A stretch of 27,722 bases of DNA from Armatimonadetes bacterium UBA1398 (lineage in GTDB: Bacteria; Armatimonadota; Zipacnadia; UBA1398), in contig DBQI01000021.1 in assembly GCA_002305165.1 (NCBI GenBank), forward strand, positions 1-27,722, given 5' to 3'. The notes below the pieces were generated by a model. It was not told the origin of the DNA and searched no databases. It saw only the letters and a program-made list of their open reading frames with translations. The position numbers were made by a program, and so were the translations under genes. Of the stretch, positions 1-10,000 are shown one piece after another (positions within the stretch are counted from its first letter, which is position 1; each line of letters begins with the position of its first letter).

Positions 1-96
1 ACGCCCGCCGCCTGCTGCTGAACAACCCAACACCAACGCAACGGACAAGTGACCGCCACACAGCCGGTACGGCACTGCACAAATCAGCATTCATGA

Positions 97-222
97 ATGA
101 TACGGACTAGGATCGCCTTCATCACGGACCGCGACGGCAACGATGAGGTCTACGTAATGGGCGTCGACGGCTCGAATCCCACCAGGCTAACGAACACGCC
201 GCGGAGCGAGAACTTCTACTAG
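97..222 (+). pseudogene. C-terminal fragment of a PD40/TolB-like propeller protein
   Basis: The frame ending at the TAG at 220-222 encodes about 41 residues, including IAFITDRDGNDEVYVMGVDG followed by SNPTRLT. This is the typical PD40 (WD40-like beta-propeller, TolB type) repeat, in which a strand is followed by DGSNxxRLT. The frame is closed by a TGA at 94-96, and neither other frame upstream shows PD40 sequence. What is left is therefore only the last blade of a once longer protein, cut by a frameshift or a rearrangement within the first ~95 bases. The AGGGGG at 221-226, overlapping its stop, probably serves as ribosome binding site for the next gene. The first 96 bases contain nothing else I recognise. 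A sequencing error that hides a longer gene entering from the left is possible. Confidence 0.5.
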
Positions 223-235
223 GGGGTTCGTCGCC

Positions 236-1462
236 GTGCTGCGAGAGCAGGCGGCCCGCTCGGGGAACTCGATCCACAGGAGGGCGGCTGCGGCTGCCGC
301 CCTCCTGTGGGCCTTGGCTACCACGGGGGCCCAGACCGACGCAGCGACCCAGAGTTCACGTCTCGCGGACCTGACGGGTGAGTGGGAGTTGCTCCCGGAG
401 CCGCTGCTATGGGGCTTCCACAACCTCTACAACGCCCGAGTCGTCCAGGTTCCAGACGCGAGGCACCCATACCGCATGTGGCTCTTCGGCTGGGCTGACG
501 AGGAGGGGAACCCCGGTCACGCCGGCTATGACGCCATCTACCATGCGCGTTCCGCTGATATGCGGCGCTGGGAGGTTTACGCCGGCGCCGGCGACTGGGA
601 TGCCACCATGGATCCGTCGCGATGGGTGCCTGTTCTCACAGCTGGGGACGCACCCTATGACAACTTCCATGCCGGTGATCCCTCAGTAGTTGCCCGCCGG
701 GGACGCTACTACATGGCCTACTCCTCGGTCGGAGTGGCCGAGGCCCCCGACGCTCCCGGGGAGCTGCAAGTGATCTCCTGCATCATGGCGGCTGAGTCGT
801 CGGATGGGATCCATTGGATGAAGTCAGCGGCTCCCATCCTCATGTGGCCCGGGGAACTGACCGATCCATGGCTGCTCAGCGATGGCGCCGTCGGCCAGCC
901 GCCTACGGGGCACATGGGGTCCTACCATCGCCCCTCCCTGTTGTGGGACGGTGGCCGCTGGCGGCTGTGGTTCGACTACTTCCTGCCTGGCACATTCGTG
1001 TCAATGGGACTGGCGGAGTGTGATGGCGAGTTTCTCGACCCCTCAGCCTGGAGAGTGCTGAGCGCTGGCGGGGAGCCCTTGCTGGAGGACTGGCCGAACA
1101 CGAGCGTGGTGCGCCTGGGCGGGCGCTACCTCGCTTTCGCTGATCCGCCTTACTACCCCGAGGAGTGGGGCGGGGACACACGACAGCTCACGGTGGCTGA
1201 GTCGGGCGATGGCTTGGCCTGGCGGGTTCGGGGGCATCTCCGACCTCAGGGGACCGACTCCACACACGTGCCCGAGGCCGCCGTGCTAACGGTCGAAGGC
1301 AAGCGCTGGCTGTACCTGCTCTACGCCTGGAAACCTCCCTCGGATCCGTGGGACTACCGCTACAAAGCCATCCGCGCCCTCCGCCGGCCTCTAATCGGCC
1401 CCGGACCCTGCTATACTGGCCTAGTAGAACCCGTGGAGGTACGCCCATGGATCGTTCGCTAG
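236..1462 (+). CDS. Secreted five-bladed beta-propeller glycosidase-like protein (GH43/GH32/GH130 fold)
   Basis: The protein has 408 residues and starts at GTG 236, 9 bases after an AGGGGG ribosome binding site. An N-terminal hydrophobic stretch (residues ~17-32, AAAAAALLWALATTGA) suggests export. The body shows features of the furanosidase five-bladed propeller superfamily: repeated strand motifs such as GDPSVVARRGRYYMAYSS, SYHRPSLLWDGGRWRLWFDY and NTSVVRLGGRYLAFADPP. In that superfamily, acidic residues at the blade centres form the active site. DPSVV and EAAVL are candidate positions here, but I cannot assign the catalytic triad with confidence. Substrate is unknown; arabinan, xylan or mannoside-type substrates are possible. 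The last 16 bases overlap the M60 peptidase gene downstream, so the two are probably co-transcribed and translationally coupled. Confidence 0.7.
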   Translation: MLREQAARSGNSIHRRAAAAAALLWALATTGAQTDAATQSSRLADLTGEWELLPEPLLWGFHNLYNARVVQVPDARHPYRMWLFGWADEEGNPGHAGYDAIYHARSADMRRWEVYAGAGDWDATMDPSRWVPVLTAGDAPYDNFHAGDPSVVARRGRYYMAYSSVGVAEAPDAPGELQVISCIMAAESSDGIHWMKSAAPILMWPGELTDPWLLSDGAVGQPPTGHMGSYHRPSLLWDGGRWRLWFDYFLPGTFVSMGLAECDGEFLDPSAWRVLSAGGEPLLEDWPNTSVVRLGGRYLAFADPPYYPEEWGGDTRQLTVAESGDGLAWRVRGHLRPQGTDSTHVPEAAVLTVEGKRWLYLLYAWKPPSDPWDYRYKAIRALRRPLIGPGPCYTGLVEPVEVRPWIVR

Positions 1463-3648
1463 TCCTGCTCTGCTCCGTCGCCTGCCTGACCCTTGGACCC
1501 GTACTCGGCGCGCCGCCCCCCGAGGATCTCACCGCACTGCTCGAAGGCGTCGATGAAGTCACTGCGCCGGGTTGCATCCCGGGGCCTGTGTGCGTCTTCA
1601 GTGATGATGCCTTTGCCGTGCTCGCGGGCCGGTCTGAGGGCCAGTATGTCCCCCTGGCGGGGGCGGCGCACTTCGGCGAGGGGCGCGTCGTGGCGATCGG
1701 TCACGAGGGCCTCTTCTCCGCGAGCGATGACCGTCTGGACAACCTCCGCTGGGCCGCGAACGTCGTGCGCTGGGCGGGTGGGCTCGATGCGCCTGTGGTC
1801 GCGGTCCAGGGGCACGGAGGTCTCGCCGAAGCCCTGGCCCAAGAAGGCTTCGAGGTCATCGCCCTGGACGGCCAGCGCCTCGGCGAAGGCCTCGACGCAG
1901 CCGATGTCCTCGTCATTGGCGCCTCCTCTGTGGGCGAGGCCCAACTCGATGACCTGCGCGCCTTCGTCGCCGAGGGTGGGGGATTGGTCGCAAGCCTCTG
2001 CCCGTGGGGCTGGATGCAGGTCACGGGGCTGGACCTGCGCCGCGACCTGCCGGCGAACGTGCTCCTGGCGGGGATGGGACTCGCCTTCGCCCCCGGCATG
2101 GCTGACCGGACGGGGCGGGACGGCTACCTGACGGACCCCTCCAACCTGCAACTCACGCACGCTGGCGAGGCGCTGTCAGCCATGGAGGCCCATGCTTCCG
2201 GCTCGGTCGCCCTGAGCGAGGCCGAGCTGGGGCAGGTCTCGGCGGTGCTGTCCACGGTGATGCGCGGCGTTCCCGAGGGGGAGTCCGCTCTGATGCCGCG
2301 CTTCCGAGCCCTCTGTGCATCCCCCGAGGCAGCCTGCGAGCCTTCGGAGGATGCGCCCGTGGGCGCCGACCGCCCGCTGGCGCGGCTGGCCGCGACACTC
2401 TACCTCAGCGATGCGGCCGAGCTTCCGGCCGATCAGGTCGACGCGCATCCGTCGGCGGCCAGTTTCCCCGGAGCGGTCCCCATGGACGCCCAGAGGGTTG
2501 AGAGAGTACTCACCGTGGACACCTCTGTCCCCGATTGGCACAGCACGGGTCTGTACGCGGCGCCTGGCGAGGTCATCGAGGTCGAGCTACCCGTGGAGAG
2601 TGCCGGCCAGGGGCTCGCTGTGCGTATTGGTTGCCACACCGACACGATCTGGCACCTGAACCAGTGGAAGCGCTTTCCCGAGATCAGTCGCGCCTGGCCG
2701 CTCGAGGAGACAAACACACGGGTGGCGAGCCCTTTCGGCGGGCCTGTCTACATCGTCTGTCCCCGGTCCAGCGATCTCGGTGAGGTCTCCGTCACCGTGC
2801 GCGGAGCCGTCGAAGCCCCCCTCTACAGGCGTGGCGTTACAACGCCCGAGGAGTGGACGCGGTCCCTCCGCGAGGCGCGCGCGCCCTGGGCCGAACTCGC
2901 TACCGACAAGCTGGTCATCTCCGTCCCCTCGGAGGCCGTCCGCGCGCTGGATGGCCCCGAGCGCCTTCTCTCCTTCTGGGATCAGGTCATGGACGCGTGC
3001 GCGGACCTGGCCGCCGTTCCGAGGGACCGTGAGCGGCCGGAGCGGTATGTGCCCGACATGCAGATCAGCGCTGGCTACATGCATTCGGGCTACCCCATCA
3101 TGACCCACCTGGATGCCGTGGACCTCTCCGTTGATGTGGATCGCCTTCTCACCGAGGGCTCATGGGGCCACTTCCACGAGATGGGGCACAATCACCAGTC
3201 GGGCCACTGGACCTTCGACGGCACGGGCGAGGTCACGGTAAACCTGTTCTCGCTCTATGTGTCGGAGACGGTTTGCAACATCGCGGGCGATGCCCACCCC
3301 GCCTTGGATGCCTCGGAGTCGCAGGAGCGCCTGAGGCAGTACCTGGCCGACGGAGCTGACTTCGAGGCATGGAAGGGCTCGCCGTTCCTTGCCCTGACCA
3401 TGTACCAGCAGCTCCAGCAGGCCTTCGGCTGGCAGGCGTTCATCGACGTGTTCGCCGGCTACCGCGAGAGTCCAGAGCAGGCGCTCCCGCACAACGATGA
3501 CCAGAAGCGGGACCAGTGGATGGTCCGCTTCTCGCGCCAAGTTGGGCGTAACCTGGGCCCCTTCTTCGATGCCTGGGGCGTGCCCGTCAGCGGAGAGGCC
3601 AAGGCGGAGATAGCCGATCTGCCGGTCTGGATGCCCGATAACTCCTAG
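1447..3648 (+). CDS. Secreted M60-family (enhancin/TCAF-like) zinc metallopeptidase
   Basis: I chose ATG 1447 (733 residues) because GGAGG lies 7 bases upstream and a clean signal peptide follows (SLVLLCSVACLTLGPVLGA). The same frame is open back to 1348, but that part is out of place as a leader. Residues ~25-220 look like a glutamine-amidotransferase/ThuA-like fold (VLVIGASS followed by LRAFVAEGGGLVAS), as seen in TCAF-like M60 proteins. The peptidase domain covers roughly 350-700. Its gluzincin motif is HEMGH at 577-581 with a third ligand candidate E595 (GTGEVTVN), which fits HExxH(8-28)E. M60 enzymes cleave mucin-like O-glycosylated proteins. With the fucosidase remnant and galactosidase in this window, a glycoprotein substrate is a fair inference. 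It converges with the next gene, with a 23-base gap. Confidence 0.85.
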   Translation: MDRSLVLLCSVACLTLGPVLGAPPPEDLTALLEGVDEVTAPGCIPGPVCVFSDDAFAVLAGRSEGQYVPLAGAAHFGEGRVVAIGHEGLFSASDDRLDNLRWAANVVRWAGGLDAPVVAVQGHGGLAEALAQEGFEVIALDGQRLGEGLDAADVLVIGASSVGEAQLDDLRAFVAEGGGLVASLCPWGWMQVTGLDLRRDLPANVLLAGMGLAFAPGMADRTGRDGYLTDPSNLQLTHAGEALSAMEAHASGSVALSEAELGQVSAVLSTVMRGVPEGESALMPRFRALCASPEAACEPSEDAPVGADRPLARLAATLYLSDAAELPADQVDAHPSAASFPGAVPMDAQRVERVLTVDTSVPDWHSTGLYAAPGEVIEVELPVESAGQGLAVRIGCHTDTIWHLNQWKRFPEISRAWPLEETNTRVASPFGGPVYIVCPRSSDLGEVSVTVRGAVEAPLYRRGVTTPEEWTRSLREARAPWAELATDKLVISVPSEAVRALDGPERLLSFWDQVMDACADLAAVPRDRERPERYVPDMQISAGYMHSGYPIMTHLDAVDLSVDVDRLLTEGSWGHFHEMGHNHQSGHWTFDGTGEVTVNLFSLYVSETVCNIAGDAHPALDASESQERLRQYLADGADFEAWKGSPFLALTMYQQLQQAFGWQAFIDVFAGYRESPEQALPHNDDQKRDQWMVRFSRQVGRNLGPFFDAWGVPVSGEAKAEIADLPVWMPDNS

Positions 3649-3671
3649 CGCCGGGTTTCCGCGAGGCGTGC

Positions 3672-6600
3672 CTACCCTCCCAGTTGCCGCCGCAGCGGGA
3701 CCCCGAAGGGCTGCCCGTCCAGGGATAGGCGCGCCTCCAAGGCTACGCCATCGGCGGGTATGTCAACTGGGAGGCACACCGTCGTCTCGGCGTAACGGGG
3801 GACGCGCTCCGCGAGCGCGATCCGATGCCGCTCGGCGCCTGCGGTGACGGTCAAGACCACGTCCCCCGGCAGCCAGGTGACCTCCGATGTATTGACCACC
3901 CGCAGCTCCATCTCATAGGGGCCGGGGGCCAGCGGCGAGTCCAGGGTGTCCACGAAGACGCGGGGCGCACCGTCTCGGAGCAGCACGGGACCATGGATCT
4001 CTCCCTTGAGGTGCTTGAACGGCATTCCGGGTGACCACGGCACGTTCGCGATCGACACCCTGGGGAAGTCCTCTGTCGTGGTCCCCGTGGCCTCGGTCAG
4101 CAGCTCCACCCAGTCGCCGCGGGCTATGGCGTCGGCATACTCCTCGCGGTGCGCCAACCAGACCCCTGCGTAGCCCATGGGGTAGAGGTCCCGATCGAAC
4201 ACGATTCGCACCGTCGGTTGGGGGGGTGGCTCCAACGCGGCGATATCCAGCGCGAAGCGCATCATTTCGAGAGCGGCGGGCCGCGGTGTGCCGTCTGGAT
4301 TGATGACTCCGTAGTCCGAGCGCTCGCCGACCCGGTATCCGCCCGGCCACCACCAGCCCGCAGTACCGTCTGCGCGAGATTCCAGGACCATCCTGAAGGT
4401 GTTCTCGTAGAGCCGCCGCTGGAGTTCGACCATCTCCTCCGTCGGCTCCGCCTCGCCCGAGTACACCGAGCGTCCGTACTCCGCCCACCACACGGGCTTG
4501 CCATTGCCAGCCCAGCGGCCGTACTGAGTCGTGAATCCGCCGTAGCGGTAGTTGATCCACTCTCCATCAATACCGTAGCCCTCGGGTTGGGTGCAGTCGA
4601 GGTGCGCGGCCCCGGATAGCAGATCGAACGCCATCGCCGGCACGATCCAAGGCTGGCCGGTGCCGCCGTACCCGGTGCGTACGCCGAGTAGCGCTCCATC
4701 ACCGAGTTCGTCCCTGATGAACGCCGCAACGCGGCCGTATCCAGACGAGATGAGGTCATCGGCGAAGTGCCGATAGGCGGCCACGAACACACGCTCCGAG
4801 TCGTCGGGGTCCGTCTCCATAAGCAGCGCATCCGATGGACCCGTCACCGCGCCCTCCGCGTCACGCGGCAGGGGGCCTCCCATGGCGCGCTCCAGGACCT
4901 CGATGGAGCCGTAGTTGTCCTCAATCCACTGCCTCCACGCAGGGTCATGGCCCGCGCGGGCTCCCTCCCGCCCCAGGTTCGGCTCCCAGGCGAGGTCGTA
5001 GGCGAACACGGCGGGGTTCCGCGCGAGCCGCGGAAGCGTCAACAGGGCGCGCGCATGGGCTGGAGAGAAGCCTAGAGGATGTGTGTTCGGCAGGTAGACG
5101 TTGGCATAGACGCCATGCCGGCGGCAGCGTGCGAGGAAGTCCACCAGCGGGCGCGACATGTCCTCGTTCTGGTACTGGATCGAGACGACGTTCACCCCGA
5201 GTCGCTCCATGAGCGCCAGGTCCCGCTCCACCGCGTCCGGGTCATACTGGTTCGAGGAGAGCCAATGGCTCCAGTACCACTCCGGGTCGGCGCCGGATGC
5301 ATAGAGGGGCCAGTAGTTGATCCCATGCACCATGAACCGTTCGCCGTCCAGCTCGAACTGCGTGCCGTCCTCGGAGAGCTCAATCCGAGGGTCACTCTCG
5401 GCGGCCGAGGGGTGTACGCTCACCCTCTGGGTGATGACGTCCACCGGGCGCCCCCTCAGCGCCAGCGAGGTGCGAACCGTGTAGAAGCCAGGTGCGAGCG
5501 GTGGCGCCGCGCCGCCATCCACGGTCGCAGTCTGCATGGCGGCGACTGGATCCACATCGACGGTCCGGTCCATGACCCGCACACCCAGTTCATCCTCCAC
5601 CACGAAGCGCACCGTCACGCCCGCCACAGCGGTGTGGCCGCCAGCGATCTCCGCGCCGAGCGCCATCGGCGGCTCATCGTCGAAGACCGCCCACTCGCTC
5701 GCCCCGGCGCGAGTGAGGGCAGCGCGTTCGAGCAGTGTCCGTGCCGTCGCTCGGATCAGGGGGGCGGCCTCCTCCGAGGGTGGCACACCGACTGCGCCCC
5801 AGCGGGCGCCTACGCGCTCGCCCTCGGTCTGATGCCAGACATACGCTAGGTTACCCCGCCACTCTCCGGACGTGTCGACGGCCTCGGCGAGCGGCACGAA
5901 GCGTCCAGGCGCTGTGGCGCCCGCGAGCCCCAGTCCACGAGGTCGGGTCACCGCGCACAAGGCCGGGCCGCGCGGCGGCGAGAGAGTCTCAGAGAGCCCG
6001 GCCAGCCGTCCGTGCTCCGTGGCCCGCACCCCATCGAAGCCGTCGAGTTGGTAGGTCTTGTACCAAGGCATCAAGCACTCCAACACGGCCTCGTAGGTGT
6101 CCGCCTCACCCACTGGGGAGGGGGCAGTTCCGAGCCCCGCAACCGCCCAGCGGTGGTCGCCCGGCGCGATGCTAGTGGGTCCGTGCCCCGTCGCGATGCC
6201 GATCGCTAGCACACTCAGGGCGCTGAGGTTGAGCGCGTCTCCCTCGCCCCCACGCCCCGTTGAGGGAGAGTCGGACCAGTAAGAGAAGTCCGACGGCGTC
6301 AGAGCGTAGTGCGCCCACTGGGGGCCAAGGGGCACCGAGGCCATCCAACGGGCCCCATCCTTCTCCTGACACTCCACGAGGAGCTGGTGCGTCTGTCCCC
6401 AGCCCCTGGCCCAGAAGGTAGTGACGGTACGGCCATCGGTGAACGCGTCTGCCACGCTCGTCAGCCGGTAAGTGTCCCACCCGGCGAGCCCTGTCACCGA
6501 GACCTCGACCCCGGGGCTACCGTCCGGCGCCACAGTCGCCTCGCTGGTCACGCTCTGGGGAGCGGACGGTCCCGATGAGTGCTCCCAACCCTCCAAGAGC

Positions 6601-7022
6601 GTTCCGTTCGCACCCAACGGGCGAGTGGGGCGAACGGCCTCCAGAGCGCCCGCCAACGTCGTCCAGACCCCCTCCGACTCGACGTAGCGGGTCGTGAGCA
6701 TCCGCTCGTTGCCTACCACAAGCATCCTGCCCCCTCGGGCCAGGTACGCCTCCAGGAGCGATGCGGCGCGGCCTGGCAGGTGGCCAGGGTCGGCCACGAC
6801 GACGAGGCCGACGTCAGCCGGTTCGAGCCCCTCCAGCATGTCCCAGTCCAGCGATGCCACCGCCCCCGAGACCCCGTCGAGGATCGAGGCGAGCGTAGCG
6901 CCGTAATCGGGCCTGCCTGGCATCGCCTCATCGATGACGCCGATCGTGCGCCCTAGTCCCTGGCACCCACCGGGCGCTGCAAGAAGAGCGATCAACGGAA
7001 GCGCGGTCGCTCGAGCGTTCAT
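3672..7022 (-). CDS. Large exported clan GH-A glycoside hydrolase (GH5/GH2-like TIM barrel), multi-domain
   Basis: The protein has 1116 residues. ATG at 7022 follows AGGAAGGAG by about 6 bases. It has a signal peptide (ALPLIALLAAPGG), with a cysteine at 20 that gives only a weak lipobox. Residues ~25-140 resemble an amidotransferase-like/unknown Rossmann domain (GLVVVADPGHLPGR, then ARGGRMLVVGNERM). Residues ~145-290 look like a beta-sandwich carbohydrate-binding region. A TIM barrel covers ~560-930: it contains MVHGINYWPLYASG, the acid/base candidate E680 in LAWEPN (clan GH-A 'NEP' position) and the nucleophile candidate E848 in VWWAEYG. The C-terminus is Ig-like. Exact GH family and substrate cannot be fixed from sequence alone. 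The gene lies 51 bases downstream of the HzsA-like gene on the same strand, so the two probably form an operon. Confidence 0.8.
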   Translation of the reverse strand: MNARATALPLIALLAAPGGCQGLGRTIGVIDEAMPGRPDYGATLASILDGVSGAVASLDWDMLEGLEPADVGLVVVADPGHLPGRAASLLEAYLARGGRMLVVGNERMLTTRYVESEGVWTTLAGALEAVRPTRPLGANGTLLEGWEHSSGPSAPQSVTSEATVAPDGSPGVEVSVTGLAGWDTYRLTSVADAFTDGRTVTTFWARGWGQTHQLLVECQEKDGARWMASVPLGPQWAHYALTPSDFSYWSDSPSTGRGGEGDALNLSALSVLAIGIATGHGPTSIAPGDHRWAVAGLGTAPSPVGEADTYEAVLECLMPWYKTYQLDGFDGVRATEHGRLAGLSETLSPPRGPALCAVTRPRGLGLAGATAPGRFVPLAEAVDTSGEWRGNLAYVWHQTEGERVGARWGAVGVPPSEEAAPLIRATARTLLERAALTRAGASEWAVFDDEPPMALGAEIAGGHTAVAGVTVRFVVEDELGVRVMDRTVDVDPVAAMQTATVDGGAAPPLAPGFYTVRTSLALRGRPVDVITQRVSVHPSAAESDPRIELSEDGTQFELDGERFMVHGINYWPLYASGADPEWYWSHWLSSNQYDPDAVERDLALMERLGVNVVSIQYQNEDMSRPLVDFLARCRRHGVYANVYLPNTHPLGFSPAHARALLTLPRLARNPAVFAYDLAWEPNLGREGARAGHDPAWRQWIEDNYGSIEVLERAMGGPLPRDAEGAVTGPSDALLMETDPDDSERVFVAAYRHFADDLISSGYGRVAAFIRDELGDGALLGVRTGYGGTGQPWIVPAMAFDLLSGAAHLDCTQPEGYGIDGEWINYRYGGFTTQYGRWAGNGKPVWWAEYGRSVYSGEAEPTEEMVELQRRLYENTFRMVLESRADGTAGWWWPGGYRVGERSDYGVINPDGTPRPAALEMMRFALDIAALEPPPQPTVRIVFDRDLYPMGYAGVWLAHREEYADAIARGDWVELLTEATGTTTEDFPRVSIANVPWSPGMPFKHLKGEIHGPVLLRDGAPRVFVDTLDSPLAPGPYEMELRVVNTSEVTWLPGDVVLTVTAGAERHRIALAERVPRYAETTVCLPVDIPADGVALEARLSLDGQPFGVPLRRQLGG

Positions 7023-7073
7023 GTTCGGCTCCTTCCTGCTACTCGTTCATCCTCAGGGGTGGGAGGGGCGCCG

Positions 7074-10000
7074 CTACTCGGGAACTAGCCTCGGCGAGCC
7101 CCAGTTCGCCATATCCGCGATGTAGCCGTCGCCGGCGTCCGAAACCACCAGCGTCAGCGTCCGCACGCCAGCGACCGGGACCTCGACACTGGCTGGCGCA
7201 CCGAGGCCGCGCATGACGCCGCTGGACCAGAGCAGCCGGCCGTCGCCGTAGACCTCGAAGACCACGGAGCCTCCGGACTCCGCGGCCGCGACCTCGGCGA
7301 GCAGACGCGCGTACCGGCCCTCGAGGTCGTAGCGGATCTCCGATGGGGCGTGGGTCCCTATTCCCCTGCGGTGAAGCCGCTGCCCACATCGTAGGGGCCG
7401 GCCCTCGACGTCCCGATCCACGCGCGGGACGTTGTCACCCGCAGCCGTCCAGCCCGCGCTCGCCGAGATCCAGTCCAGGTCCCCGAGTGGAACGGTCCCG
7501 TCCACATTCCCCTCGTCTGCCTGCCGCTCCGGCGGTTCCGGCGCCATCACCCACTGACTCTCCGCTGGGGTGCCGCGTATAGACAGGAGGTCGGCCCGAG
7601 GCTCCTTGGCGAGCCGCTCCCACAGCGCCGTAAGGGCCGCGAGGGCGTTGACGTAGTCGGGGTCTGCCACGGTCGCGAAGACCTCATCGCCGCATCGTCC
7701 CCAGCCACCGGCATCGCGGCTCAGGGGGGCCTGCAGCATGCGGCTGAGGGCGGGGTCCCTCCGGTTCAGAGTCCTCCACTGGAGCGAGGCGTCATCGGGT
7801 CCGTGGCACTCCGCACAGCGCCGGTCGTAGATCTCCCCGAGGATCCGCCCCTCGGGACCGGCAAAGATCCTCCGGTCTGGGTAAGGACCGGGGTCGTACC
7901 GGTCGTAGTACACCGCGTTGGCGTCCACCCAGTTGATAAGGGCGAGTCGCTCGTCCTCCGCGAGTGACACCCCGTGATGGCCCTCCTCGATGAGCTTCAC
8001 GAGCGCAGATGCGCCCGAACCGTAGGTGTACGGAGGCTGGGGGTATACATCCTCAGGCGTGTCCCATCCCATCGCGTTGGCGACGGCCACGTAGGGGAGC
8101 AACTCCTCGTAGGCAACCGTGAACTGGTCCGTGAGGTCATCGGTCAGCAAGACCGTGTTCGACCACCGGTCATGGGTGTGGCACGCGGCGCAGTGATCGT
8201 TCAGGAGGGGTTGGACCTCCCGCAGGAAGCTGATGGCCTGATCTCCCCAGGGGGGAGGCTGGGGCGCATTCGCGGGACTGTGCGCGGCGATTGGTAGCTG
8301 GTTCGGAGGCGCTGTATTGCGCGGCTCGTGGCATCCCACGCAGGTGCGAAGCTCATTCGGGCGGAGACACAAGACACTGCGCATCCGCTGGATCTCCACC
8401 TGGTTCTCGTCCAGGACCTCGAAGTACACGTTCCGGTTCGATGGCGCCGAGATCCGAGCCGAACCGTCTGGCTCGATAGGCACGATGCCGAGCATGCGCT
8501 TGATGGTGTAGATGGGCGTGCCGGAAGTGACGATAACTCCGCCGTTGGGCACCGACACTCGCGGCACATCCTCGACCACCCGCAGATACCGTGCCTCGCC
8601 CCGGGGTACGCCTTCCAGGCCCTCGTAGACATCCATGAGGACCACGTCGGCATTCCCCTGGGCGGCGAGTGCGGGGGACGGACGCAGGTGCGGACGCGGA
8701 GTCCTGATGACCGGCACTGGCTCGAGGCAGGAGATGCTCGGATCGCGGCAGATCAGCGCCAGGTTGCCGTGCCGGTCGCCTACGTACAGGGCCCACGAGT
8801 TCGCGAGCCAGGGGACCACCGTCGGCGTGTACGAGCACAGATAAGTCGTCTCGGAGAGGGGCCAGGGGTCGCTGTACCAACCCACCTGGCTGTCTTCGTG
8901 CTTCTCTCCCGTGATCGGCACCCCGGGGGTCAGGAGCGTGATGGGCTCCGGACCATCCACATCCACCCGCCCATCGATGAGCCCGACTGCCCCATGCGTC
9001 TGACCGTGGTGAGCGGTGAAGAGCGCCATGACCTTGCCCGATCCAGGCACCTCGCGCGGGAACATGACCACATTGGGCCTGATCGTCGCGTTTCCGTAGT
9101 ACGGGGCGACCATGCTGCCATCGGGGTTTATGGTGAAGGGGTTGTGGAGGGAGGTGACCGAGCGCTCGTTGTACTCCCACCGGCTGTACAGGATCCGACC
9201 ATCGCCCAACATGCTCGGGTTGAAGTCGTTGAACACGTTGTGGCTGAGTTGCTGGATGTCCGATCCATCCGCGGCCATGCTGAAGAGCAAGGGCGCGTGG
9301 CGGTCGCCGCCGCACATCACGAAGTGCTCCGGCCGGTCCGACGTGAACCCGATGCGCCCGTCGGGCAGATAGAAGGGCTCGCAGTCGTTCTTCGGCCCGA
9401 ACGTGAGCTGCTCCGGTGCGCCGCCCGCGATGGGGACCTCGTAGATGTGGTAGCTCTGGCTGCCATCCCATTTGTCAGAGCCGTTACCGAAGGCGAAGAG
9501 CAGCTTCCGCGCCTCCCAGTCCAGCCTCAGGTCACGGTAGATGCCCTCACCAAGGGAGTCGACGAGTACCTCGGGAACGCTCCTCGGGCTGGGAGGGGAC
9601 AGGCGGTAGATGGCGCCACCGGGTCGGTTGATCAGGTGATGAGCGTCCATGAAGGGCTGCTCCGAATCGAAGGGCGCCCTCTTGATGAACAGCAGCTCGT
9701 CGAAGTCCAGACGCGACAGAAGCAGCCGGTCTCGCAGGGCGCTCGCTTGGTGGAACAGCTCACGCCAAAGCCGGTTCCCATCGTGCCGCCACTCGCTCGC
9801 CTGAGCCTGCAGCCTGGCTAGTGCCCTGGCGCCCTCTCGGTCCGGCATGTCCGTGAGGATCCGCTCGATTCCCGCCAGGACCGCTTCCACATCCTCCACG
9901 TGCGCCAGCAGCGGAAGACTGAACCTCGCGCCCTCGCACTCGAGATCGAGCAGGCAAACGGAACCACCCGGCTCGTCCAGGGATAGGGGAAGCGTGAGGC

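Noticed and set aside
8328..9821. A 497-codon open frame on the plus strand
   Set aside because: It lies antisense to the HzsA-like gene, whose domains and heme motifs are clear. Long antisense frames are common in GC-rich genes, and its translation shows no domain.
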